A stretch of 64,000 nt of DNA, from the NCBI GenBank assembly GCA_012976225.1, contig JAAVVG010000019.1, positions 124,001 to 188,000 of the forward strand, given 5' to 3'. Position 1 is the stretch's first letter. Each line of letters starts with the position of its first letter. A program made the translations under genes and the position numbers. The notes beneath the pieces were generated by a model. The model was not told the DNA's origin and did not search any database. It saw only the letters and a list, made by a program, of their open reading frames with translations. The DNA is from Golubevia sp. BC0850 (Eukaryota > Basidiomycota > Exobasidiomycetes > Golubeviales > Golubeviaceae). Below, one piece after another: positions 10,392 to 20,390 of this stretch.

Positions 10392-11110
10392 ATGAGGTTC
10401 TGTATCACTCTAACCACATTTCTCTTTGCTTGTTTAGCAGTAGCTGTCCCTCAAGCCGAAGTTACTCCATTCTCAATCCGATGTGAGTCACAGCGAGCTA
10501 ATCCCCACGCTTTACCAATCAGACTGACTCTCACCTCTGTTTCAACAGACGACACAGGTCTTAGAGTAGATGGAGATCCAATCTATCTCACGGAGGACAG
10601 AATCGGTCCCCTCAGACAGGCTGAAGAAGAAAAGATCGAATCTTTGGCCTCAACCTTGGCCTCTCAAGATGCAGCCGCATACATTTCTGAACAGAGATTC
10701 AATGGAGGACTCGATCCAATGGGAGCCATTAGTGTCTTTTCGAGAAAGTATACGGAGTATGACGTTTACGCCAGTATTGCCGCTGAAACGTAAGTCTGAA
10801 AGGGAAAGGTTCAATCGTTCGCGGAGCGTCTTTTGCATCGTCTCACACCTGCTTTATCCATTTCATACTACTCCGCAGAGATTCCGATGCCTACAGAAGC
10901 TTAGGGGCAGCCTACACTGCCTCCCTGGTATCTGTGAGGTCTGCCTTTTATGCAACGAAGACTGGGGTGGAGTTTACCACCGTTTCGATTGAACCTCAGT
11001 ATGAAGATGAGTCCGAAGAAGGAGAGGATAGCAATACTTCGATGCGATCTCATACGTCACAGGTACTTTGTTTGGCCGCTTCACTAATGGTAGGCTGGTT
11101 GGTGTTGTGA
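10392..11110 (+). CDS. Small secreted protein, tandem paralogue C
   Basis: Three exons (10392-10482, 10549-10789, 10879-11110) encode about 187 residues. The signal peptide ends near VAVPQAEVTP, very close to A. The mature core has YDTGLRVDG, the shortened helix RIGPLRQAEEEKIESLAS, and exon 3 beginning TDSDAYRSLGAAYT. The C-terminal hydrophobic stretch (CLAASLMVGWLVL) is shorter and less regular than in A and B, so anchoring may be weaker. The exon lengths and phases make common descent by tandem duplication nearly certain. A and C look closer to each other in exon 3 than to B. Confidence 0.8.
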
Positions 11111-11715
11111 AAGATCGACGAGCTTGAAACACCTGTACTTTGATGTCATACTGTGATGGAAGCAAGTTCCAAATTCATCAGCCTAAGGAACAGTTTTTTT
11201 TTTTTCTTTCTTTTTTTTGCTTACTAGAAACAACTTGAGATAAGGAGAGCAGCTAGGGGTAGTCGGCAAGAAAATCAAAAATTGAAGACGAGAGAAACGA
11301 ATGGGATCGGAATGTTGCGAGAAAGGGCCTTGACTTTTTGAGTTTCGGAAGATCAGAAGAAGTCGTTCGGTATAAAGGCTGTGGAAGGAAGGTTGATGAA
11401 AGGATCCAGCTACAAGACTAAGATTGCGAGACCGGAAAGACAGGCCTCAGAGCAAGAAAAAAGAAGGTGAAAAGTGGACTACTAGAGGTAGACAACATCA
11501 CAATGGAGTTGGATCCTGATTTTCAGGTTCTCAACTATTGTGTGTTGCTTTTTCCTTTGAACTCAATCGAACCTGCTTGTAGAAGGAATAGAAGAGAAGC
11601 CGAACAGAAAATCCGAGAACACCAGAGGTAGATGATGGGAAACCACTTGAGGATTGAACAGGATCTTATGATTACAAATGTTTGCGTTCTGAGAAGAAAT
11701 TTATTCTCTATCAAT
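11111..11715. other. Intergenic, gene C 3' / complex I assembly factor 3'
   Basis: This 605-base stretch between convergent genes contains a T-rich tract at about 11194-11218 and otherwise no coding frame that I can defend. Confidence 0.5.
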
Positions 11716-13982
11716 TCAGATGTTTCTATTCCTACTAACCCTCCACATCTCCCACGGTAACTTCCAATATCTCTGTTGTAACTTTGGATCAAAGACATCG
11801 AAATCTGAGGCTTCCAATCTTTGTAGAAAAGATTTACTTGGTACCTGAAAGAACGAAGTGGTTTAAAAACCAAATGTAGTCCAAAAAGAGAAGCGAAGTC
11901 AGCAAAAGGATTTGAACTGGCTTCTCAACAGAAGGGAACAGCGGAAAAGGATTCAAACTCACCGCCCCTACCAAAGGACCGACCGCCCCCTGAGGAATTT
12001 TCCCGCCGAATTCCTCCTTAATCATAGTTCTAGCAGTAATCAAATAATCATTGGCTCTAGTAGCAGTTTCGAATACAGCTTCTCTAAACCCATTAGCTTC
12101 CATTCCTTTCCTATAGACCTCTTCTTCAACAACTGAGTTCTTGAAGAGATATTCTGAAGGGATCATTAATCTTCTTTGACCTTTAGTGATTGTATTTCGA
12201 GGAGCTGGCTTAAGTCCAGGTCCACTAGAAGTGGAGGAGGGTGATTGAGAAGGAAGTAATTGAGCATGAAAAGGTATTGAAGAAAGTGACAAAGATAAAC
12301 CATTGGCTTTACCTAGATGAGAGAATAACTCATCTAAGATTGGAGATGATATTCCTAAGAGATTTAAGTAGAGGTAGTAGAGTCGAGAAGAAGTTGCTTC
12401 TGAATAGATTTCTAGGTCTGATAGTGAGGGTGGGGTGAACGGGGAGACTAGATCATCTTCCTGTTGTTTGGGAAGGGAAACGATCGATTAGCCACCTGTC
12501 ATAGAGTTTTCATAAGGAAGAACCGCTTTGGAAAAGAAAATTCGTGAAGAGTGAGAATGGGAAAGGAAAAGGTAAAGAAGTGAACTCACTCTAGCTTGAA
12601 TGATTCTCAAAAAATGATCTTCGACTAAACCTCCAGAGGATAAGATTGAGGGATCATGAATTGCATTTCTAAGAGCTAACACTACTGGATGTTTTGCAGG
12701 TCGATTCTGGTAGGAGAAAAGAGGTCAAGTTTCAGGAAGAGAAAAGAAAAATTGGTCAGCCCCAGGACATTGATACGCCCCTTTAAAATGGGAAACTTTA
12801 GCTGAGATTTGAACCTATGTATCTCTAAGCTCCTCTTTAGGAGTTGAAGAGAAGAGAGAGAGGAAATCGTTCGATCCTTGAGGGCATGAGGGGAGAAGTT
12901 GCGAGGGGGTTGAAGTCCCAAAGTCTCGTTGGGTGGTGTTCCTCTACTTGGAGACGCTTTCCACGAAAAGAAATGAGTGTTTCCCTATCGAAGATCCAAA
13001 AAGAAAAGAATATCTGAAAATCCAGATCTAGATCAAAGGAACGCTACCCATTTCACCTTTTTCAAACCAGATCTCTTTATGTGTTGCTTCTGAATCATCA
13101 CCTCTTCTCTCATCCCTTACCCATCATCTTTCCCAAGTTCGAGAAACCGATTGTCATCCAGTGATGAAGAGGATTCAAAACCAAAGTCGACCGCTTTCCT
13201 GAGCAGAAGAGGAGCTAATTGCCAACCGGAAGAAGCAGTTCCACAATTTCTTACTCAAGCTACTCTCCTTATTCTCCTTGCACAGTAGCTCGTTACTCCC
13301 AAATTCCAAAAAAGAGTATTTCCTGATTTCGCAAAGAAAGCGAGAAACAGGTTGACTGAAAAAACCTCTTGACCAAGTTGGAAGCTTTGATTTCAAATCA
13401 GACTTCCATGAGGCTAAAGAGCTATCGTGAGGTAGGTCGGACAAGGCTAACATGAGACTTTCTAAGGTTCGTCATAGTCTTGCAACCCACTTTTCTTCTT
13501 GAAACCAGGGAGAGAGAGAAAGCTTAACTAAAGCAAAGCTTCTGACCGCCACCCTAGAGCTCCTGGCCTCTCATTCTTCCGAGTCTACCTTTTCCAGCCT
13601 AGCTTTTGCTTTCTGTGATTGATCCTAGATCTCTGAATTCGATACTCACATCGTAAGCACCAGCGATAGCGTCCCTCCACCAACCTATTCTAATTCTTCC
13701 CAAGATTTCAGAGCTGACGGAATCCTTTACAGAAGCCAATTCAGAGTTGAAAGCTCTTATAGCTAAGTAATGAGGTTGTAAATTTCTTGGATAGAAATAG
13801 TGTGCTAGGTAAGAAGAGTAATCGGACAATTGCACCAAGGTAGAAATTTGAGATGAAGAGGTTGAAGTGGAAGTGGAAGAAGTGGAAGCTGGCCGTTTCT
13901 GCTGCTGCTTCTGAGATTGGAGAGATCGTCGTACTAACTTCGTTGAAATCGGAATGGATCTAGAAAGGTTGAGTGAATTCAT
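11716..13982 (-). CDS. Squalene/phytoene synthase-like complex I assembly factor (NDUFAF6 type)
   Basis: NDUFAF6 proteins are mitochondrial factors for early assembly of respiratory complex I, descended from squalene/phytoene synthase but not thought to make terpenes. Exons on the minus strand are 13982-13650, 12706-12590, 12460-11963 and 11844-11716, all joining at phase 0, giving about 358 residues. The first 35 residues are rich in Ser, Arg and Lys with few acidic residues, like a mitochondrial presequence. Family segments: RIGWWRDAIAGAYD joined to NRPAKHPVVLAL, RIIQAREDDL, EATSSRLYYLYLNLLGI, HLGKANGL, ATRANDYLITAR and GAVGPLVGAVPSKSFLQRLE. Intron 1 is 943 bases, very long for this genome. 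The 3' stop at 11716-11718 follows WKLPWEMWR, where the family normally ends. Confidence 0.88.
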
Positions 13983-14132
13983 CGCTGTTAGGGTGACTTG
14001 GAAGGAACCAAGTAGAGAGTAGTGTCGTTCAGTTCAGTAGTCCCTCCTCTCCTCCCTACCCTCCTACAGCAACCATCTCTCTATCTTCAAGCCCTCCTCT
14101 TTCCCCTCCTCCTCTATCTTCAATCATCAATC
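13983..14132. promoter_or_regulatory. Short bidirectional promoter, NDUFAF6-type gene / VMA6
   Basis: Only 150 bases separate the two divergent start codons, so the promoters must overlap. The VMA6 side is a long pyrimidine-rich tract of the kind often found before fungal start codons. Confidence 0.55.
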
Positions 14133-16080
14133 ATGTCATCCCCTTTATCTTTCAACATTGATAATGGATATTTAGAGGGAATCGTTAGAGGATATAGAGC
14201 TGGTTTATTAACCCCATCTCATTACGCTTCCTTAACTCAATGTGACACTTTAGATGATTTCAGAATGCAATTGCAAGCAACAGATTATGGTAACTTCTTG
14301 GCCAATGAGCCTTCTCCAATCTCAACGAGCACAATCGCAGAGAAAGCTACAAGGAAATTGGTTAACGAATTCGATTATTTGAGATCCAATGCTACAAAAC
14401 CTCTGAGTAGATTCTTAGATTATATGACGTGAGTGGCCAGGGAGAGAGAGAGAGAGAGTGGTAGGTTGTTTGGAACGGATAGTGTTCAGATGGATATAGG
14501 TACAAGGAAGATAGAGAATAGATAGAGAGATGGAGGCTTGTTCAAGCTGTTCCTATCCCTATCCCCCCTGACATCTCTCCCCTTCTTCCTCCTCCTCCTC
14601 CTCCCCAACCGCCAGCTACGCATACATGATCGACAATGTCATTCTTTTAATCACTGGAACTTTACATGAACGTGATACTCATGAATTATTGGCTCGCTGT
14701 CACCCTCTAGGTATCTTTGACACCATGCCTGCTCTTTGCGTAGCTAACACTGTAGAAGAACTTTACCATTCAGTCTTGGTCGAGACTCCTTTGGGTGAGT
14801 GAATGATTTGTGGAGACAGTGGACAGTGACTCGATGTGAGACACAGGACAGGTAGATAGTGGAGCTGAGCTGCGTGGGACACAGGTGATTGTGCATCTTT
14901 CCGTGAAGAACGGAGGTTCTCAGAGTCAGTATGATCTTCACATTAGATGCTAGAGGTAGTGGAAGCAAGGCTCGGAGGGTCAGAGCTCCAGGGGATGATG
15001 AGATCGAATCAGGAAGATAGGGTGATAGTCTATTCGTCCCTCGATTCTCTCTCCTCTGACTCCAAGGCTCTCTTCAAAGATCAGAAGAAATCAGAGAGAT
15101 AAGGAAACAGACTTTTCAACTCTACGACCCTACGTAATCATCCTATCCGAATAACTAACCTTCTCCCCTCCCCTCTCTCCCAGCTCCCTACTTCCGAAAC
15201 TGCCTCTCAGCTTCAGACCTAGATGAATTAAACATTGAAATCATTCGTAACACACTTTACAAAGCCTATTTAGAAGATTTCTATGCTTTCTGTCTTACTC
15301 TAGGAGGAGAGACTTCCACTCAAATGTGTGCTCTCTTAGCTTTCGAAGCTGATAGAAGGGTTTTAAATATCACCATCAATAGTTTTGGAACCTCTTTAAC
15401 TAAAGAACAGAGAGCTAAACTTTTCCCAAACATCGGTAGATTGTATCCTGCTGGAAACAATCTTTTGGCTAAGGCTGATGATTTAGAACAGGTTAAAGGA
15501 GTTTGTGAGGCTGTACCTGAATATAAGGGTTTCTTTGAAGGAAATCAAGCTGGAGGTGAAGCTAGTGCTGAAATGTTGGAGGATAGGATGTTCAAGTTGG
15601 AGGTTCAACGTGAGTTTAAAGAAGGATATAGAGATTTTGGCAAGGACGCTTTAGAGCTCTTGAGGGTTGAAATACATCTATCCCTCTTTACTGACGTTTC
15701 TTTGGTTCCCATATTTCTCTACTTGCACTTTCTTGAATTGCCCATTGCTTTTCTATTCCATCCCAATCTCCCCCTCTTGCCTTCTCACACAGTCAATCGC
15801 ATCTTAACAATCACTCAATTCACCTTCTCTGCTTTCTATTCCTTCATGAAATTGAAGGAACAAGAAGTTAGATCTATCACTTGGATTGCTGAATGTTTGA
15901 GTATGGGAGCTAGAGGTGAGTTTCCTCAAGGAGTCACATTCAGACCACCTCTTACAATTTGAAGGGTTCTTGTCTCTTTTGGAAAGCTTAAACTCTGGAC
16001 CCTACTTTGCAATATTGACTTTTCATCCTCTGATTTCTTCACTCCAATCAGATCGTATTTCAGATTACGTGGCTGTTTAA
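14133..16080 (+). CDS. VMA6: V-type proton ATPase subunit d
   Basis: Subunit d (Vma6) sits on the membrane V0 sector of the vacuolar proton pump and couples it to the central rotor. Five exons (14133-14428, 14616-14794, 15184-15609, 15793-15915, 16052-16080) encode about 350 residues, the family length. Conserved segments: [20 protein letters not shown] at the start, [23 protein letters not shown], the [19 protein letters not shown] region, and [16 protein letters not shown] near the end; the final exon adds RISDYVAV. The long frame running through the intron 15610-15792 is open by chance; splicing it restores [13 protein letters not shown], matching the family. Confidence 0.95.
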
Positions 16081-16515
16081 AGATAACAATCGAATTTCAA
16101 TACCCCTCTTGACTTACGAAGGAGTGGCTCCCGTCGCCTTAAGGTTGGGTTCCCGTTACTTTGGTTGATTCTAGTTCAATTTTCTCAAACTTTCCTGACG
16201 ATCCATTTGTTCTTCTCTTTTGATAAATACTTTTTTCCGAAACTACAACTTGACTTGTCTTTTTTTCTTTCTCGTCAATTCCCTTGTCTCTTTCTATTGA
16301 CAATCTCTTTTGACTTTGCAGTTTCTGAAGCTGCACTTGTTTCGTCTAACCTTGTGTTGTACGGAATGTTGGAGAAGTAAGATGGCTGGTGCTGATTCAA
16401 AACATTGTCGCAAGACATCGAATTCTAAATCTCTACCCATCCCCACTTCTCTACCCGTCTCCTCATTCACCCCGCTCATCCCGAATCTGAATCTCAATTC
16501 CATTATCAGCTCTCA
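16081..16515. other. Intergenic, VMA6 3' / DUF4336 gene promoter
   Basis: This is a T-rich and pyrimidine-rich stretch with no defensible gene; it should contain the VMA6 terminator and the promoter of the next gene. Confidence 0.5.
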
Positions 16516-18367
16516 ATGACATCCACTCCATCTCTTTCACCTCCAACTTTAATTTCCACTCTCTCTTCCTCGATTACGACCTATTCACGTCCATTCGCCA
16601 GATTCAACGTTTTCCCAGTTGGTGGTAGATCAGTGGCAGTTCAGCTAAAAGATAAATCTTCAGTTTGGTTATTGGCTTCAACTCCTTTGGATAAAGAGAC
16701 AAAGGAAAGTTTAAAAGGTTTGGGGGACGTTAAATGGATAATCGCTCCAGATGTTGTTCATCACCTTTACGTTTCAGATGTGAGTAATGTTACAAGCATT
16801 CCAAACTGATAAGAGAGTCAATCAGTCGATCAATCAATCAATCGATTCAAAGGAAAAGAAGGCAAAGGAGCCAGAAGATGCAAGGAATGCAGATGAGCGA
16901 TGAGTGGGAACCACCTCCAGGAGACTGAATGAGAGGTGGAGGTCAAGAACAACACTCAACTTGTTGCTTGTCTTTCACCTGCTCTGGTTCTACTCAGCAC
17001 TACTCTTGAAGCTTTGAAGTTCGTTTACCATGCCCTCAAAGGCAGTTCACCGCCATGTGAACAGCTACCTCTTTTCTGTTCTCTCAGACATTGAGTCTGG
17101 GACCTACGGCTGACTAACCTCTGCCCTCTGCCCCTTCCTTTCCCTTACCTCGTCACAGTACTCCGCCGAATGGCCAGAAGCTAAGGTGAGTTTCTAACTA
17201 TCTGCTCAACTAGTCTCTGGAACCAAAATGCCTTGTCTCTATCTTTTGAAACAACATTCTTCCTTATCTCTCTCCTCTCTCTCAACAGGTCATCGGAGTG
17301 GAAGGATTAGAAGAAAAGAGGAAAGATACTAAATGGACTGGAAGTGAGTGACTCTTTCATTTTAGCAGAATATTCGAGCCCTTGCTCAATGAGAAGGGTG
17401 ATGTAGAAAAGCTCAAAGGAACGATGCGCTGACTCTCTTGCCTACCCTCTCTGTTCTTCCAATCTTTCAGTTTACGGAAGAGATCCTACGGACACTCAGT
17501 ATGGGTTTGAACAAGAGGTGTGTAAAGTCACTTCCAATGCCTTGGGGATCTCCTTCGGCTTTCTCTTTCGATCGACTTCTTGATCTTTCGACTGATTTCT
17601 TTTCCCTTCCCTTCTTTTCACTAAAACTTGGAACCCTCAACTTTTTACAACCTTTTCAAACAGATCTCAGCTCAATATTTCCCATCTTTCGCAAACAAAG
17701 ATGTAGCTTTTTGTCACAAAGAAAGTGGAACTCTGATCCTAGCTGATTTGTTATTCAACTTGCCAGCTAATGAGCAGGTGAGTTTTTCAATCTACACTTC
17801 CAAGCGACCCAGGGCCAAGAAAGCCTTTCCGCTTTCTAACCTTTCATCTCTTCTCATCTGTCCCTCTTCCCTTCTCACTCCCCAACTAATCCCCTCTACC
17901 CTATGCTCCCTCAGTACTCAAAAACTCCATCCAAAAAGCCAACTTCCTACATCCCCTTCTTGACTCATTTCTCAAAATATCTAGTCCCAACTTCCTCCCT
18001 TCATTCCTCATTCCTCTGGAACGCCGGAGCTCAAGGAGCGCTTCCAGGCCTAAAAAATGGAGGAACTACCGCTGAAAGGAGGAGCAGATTCGCTAAAGAT
18101 GCTGAAATCGTTGCAAGTTGGGATTTCGATAGGATTGTTATGTGTCATGGAGATGTGATTGAGAAAGGTGGGAAGGCGGCTTGGTTGAGTGCTTTCGGGA
18201 AGGTGAGTCTGAGGAGAGCGATGGGAGAGGGTGAAACGGATTGGCTGAACAGATTGGGAAGGAGCTGTGACAAACATTTTATTTCTTCTTGCTAACTTTC
18301 TTTTGCCCTTTAATTCGAATATTTTGACCTTCAGTATCTAACACCCGAAGGAGAAGCCAAAGTCTAG
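16516..18367 (+). CDS. DUF4336 family protein (metallo-beta-lactamase-like fold)
   Basis: Seven exons (16516-16779, 17159-17185, 17289-17343, 17471-17517, 17664-17777, 17915-18202, 18335-18367) encode about 275 residues. Exon 2 is a 27-base microexon (nine codons). The protein shows the DUF4336 pattern: RPFARFNVFPVGGRSVAV at the start, a substrate-facing APDVVHHLYV segment, ESGTLILADLLFNLP, and DFDRIVMCHGDVIEKGG near the end. DUF4336 proteins resemble hydrolases of the metallo-beta-lactamase superfamily with some metal-ligand positions kept, but no activity is established. The final 11-codon exon matches the usual YLTPEG ending. No signal peptide is evident. Confidence 0.85.
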
Positions 18368-18998
18368 AAACCCAGATCTTTTCTTCAGTTCAACTTTCAC
18401 TGTAAATCAAGCTTCCAATCAACATTCATAGATTTTCGGTCCATCACGACGTTGTTCTTTTGCACTTCAAGTTTTCTCTTTAATTCAATTTCTTCTACAT
18501 TGCTGACTTCGGAGAACGCTTCATGTCGTCTTTCCTCAGTCTGTTTGAGAGGTGAGGAGTTTGCAAGAAAGGTCAATTCCGGCGACAAACTCGAAGCAAA
18601 TAAGCTACTAGCTTCAAAGCTTCAAAGCCGGGTCTTCGAATTCTCTATGAAGAGATTTTAGGGAAAACGAACGAAAAAGGTGATTAGCTTCAGTTACCGC
18701 TCATCCCTTGGCCGACCTACATGGTTTGAATGCAAAAGAACGATTGAAAGCAGATCCATGGTGGTAGAAAGTTTGAACTGAGTAGCGTTTGGAGACGGAA
18801 AGGGGATGAAGGAAGACAGAAGGAGGATGTCTGATTTCTCTCCTTGAAGTTGGTTAGAGAGGAAATCGATCCCAGACCCCTTAATTTCGTCACCTCGACC
18901 TCCCTGACTCCAAATTGAGAGGCTCGTTCGGGAAAGCTATTTAAAGTACTCTTTTTTTTTCCAAATCTCCTTTCAATCCCTTTAACCAACCATTCATC
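18368..18998. other. Intergenic with a TATA-like element
   Basis: No gene is supported. TATTTAAA at 18938-18945 followed by a T tract and CAACCATTCATC-ATG at 18999 looks like a fungal promoter and start context for the short frame below. Confidence 0.4.
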
Positions 18999-19301
18999 AT
19001 GGACGAGTTCATCTCCACTCCCAAACTCTGGCTAAATGGGGTTTTCAACTTCTTACCATTCTCTTTCCATCCAACTCCTTGGATCCGTCAATCGATTCTT
19101 CCATTCACTATCCAGATCGATCACTCATCCAACTCATCTTGGAATCTTTCCAATCCGTTTCTGGTCAAATCACGTCTTGTCTCTTCCCTGCTACCACGAC
19201 CTCAAGCATTTTCAAGTAGTCACTCAAGTAGCAAACAGACTCACAAAGTCACTAGTCGTTTACGTTTCAATTCGCGTCTCTCTTCTTCCAGTCCTTCGTA
19301 A
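18999..19301 (+). CDS. Hypothetical short protein, doubtful
   Basis: A 100-codon frame starts at an ATG with a good promoter-like context (TATTTAAA 54-61 bases upstream). Its product is rich in Ser, Phe and Pro and resembles no family I know. The 3' part overlaps the antisense coiled-coil pseudogene. It may be a real orphan, the first exon of an unrecognised gene, or chance. Confidence 0.25.
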   Translation: MDEFISTPKLWLNGVFNFLPFSFHPTPWIRQSILPFTIQIDHSSNSSWNLSNPFLVKSRLVSSLLPRPQAFSSSHSSSKQTHKVTSRLRFNSRLSSSSPS

Positions 19302-19881
19302 TCATAATCTTGACTCCTTCTAAGTTCCTTGATAGTCAATCTCTTATCCTTCAGATCTTCAGTCATCTTCTCAATCTGTTCCTTCATTTGTTCAATTTCT
19401 TCATCCTTCTCTTCTGTTTCTTCCTCTAGTTCCTCTACTTTTTCAACTTTCTTTTGACATTCCTCTAATTCATGTTCGACTTCATCCAATTCAGTTTCTC
19501 TATCAACCAGCTCATCTTCCGTCTCTTTGCATACGTCCCATGCTTTTGCTAGATGATTTTTGAAGAGTTTTTTATTTCTTTCAGAAGTTGCTTGCTCTCC
19601 CTGGTCTTCTCATTGAGTGAAGCTTCTGACTCGGCAAGCTTTCGAAGAGCCTCTTTCAATTGCGTTTCAAGTCATTTTGAGGATGACTTGGTGCTACTAG
19701 TAATCTGCTCGTTCTCCATGTTCTTCTTCTTCTTAGAAGCTTCTGCCTTTGATGAGATGGTGGCACTTGAAACGTCTTCTTCATCCTCATCTTTTGCATT
19801 CGCTTTTGCGTTAGCGAGTTTGAGAGAGGTTCTTGGTTTCTTGACCTTAGAGTCATACGAAGAGGTTGATGACTCGACCAT
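19239..19881 (-). pseudogene. Broken coiled-coil protein gene
   Basis: On the minus strand from an ATG at 19881 the frame encodes a Lys/Ser-rich head, then reaches an in-frame TGA after TKSSSK. The same frame continues with heptad-like LKEALRKLAESEASL, ends at a TAG near 19550, and the coiled coil resumes in another frame (LAKAWDVCKETEDELVD onward, with many KVEELEEE heptads) to a stop near 19239. No intron with acceptable splice sites removes either break. A once-intact coiled-coil protein of about 210 residues with one nonsense and one frameshift change is the simplest reading. Sequencing error or an unusual intron cannot be excluded. I cannot name the parent family. Confidence 0.45.
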
Positions 19882-20390
19882 GCTTTCAAAGCTTTCTGTT
19901 TAGGAGGGGGAAGAGAGAGTCGGTGAGCATCAGTCTTGAAGAGAAGGAGCACTCATGACTCAATGGAACCTAATCGCGTCAAACACGAAGCAGAATTTGA
20001 AGAAGATTGAGAACCGATGAGAACTTCGGATAGTCAGAGGTAGAAGGAAGATTCGGAGGTGTTGGAAGGGAGAGGCAAGATTGCAAAATGCGTCTCACGC
20101 TCGACTTGTACCCACCGTCCACATGCGAGGCAGAAATTCGTAGTTAGCGGGAATCGAATGTCATTATCTAGATTGAGCAAAAAAGAGAGTGTAAAGTAGA
20201 GCAAGAAAGAAAGTAAAAAGTAAAAATCGACAAAGTAGAGTAAGGTGAGAAGGAGGAAGGGGTCGACAAGACGAGATTCTAACTGGAAAGCAGGAGACAG
20301 AGCACTTGAGTACTTGGGTTTGGAAGAAGAGATTTTGGAAGCTTTTTTATATTTGAGAAAAGAAAGTCTGTTAAAAGAAGTGACGTAAGA
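19882..20390. other. Intergenic, between coiled-coil remnant and tannase 3'
   Basis: A purine-rich, AT-leaning stretch with no defensible reading frame. It lies upstream of the coiled-coil remnant and downstream of the tannase stop codon. Confidence 0.45.

Noticed and set aside
13085-13200. GTGATGA-like box on each strand inside the long NDUFAF6-type intron, considered for a box C/D snoRNA
   Set aside because: No matching CTGA box at a suitable distance with a terminal stem was found on either strand.
15324-15962. A continuous 212-codon frame in VMA6 that runs through 15610-15792
   Set aside because: It reads through an intron by chance; splicing restores the conserved [13 protein letters not shown] segment, and the inserted residues do not resemble the family.
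19553-19903. 116-codon plus-strand frame rich in Ser, Phe and Leu
   Set aside because: It is the antisense of the Lys/Glu-rich coiled-coil remnant; such composition is the expected mirror of charged repeats.
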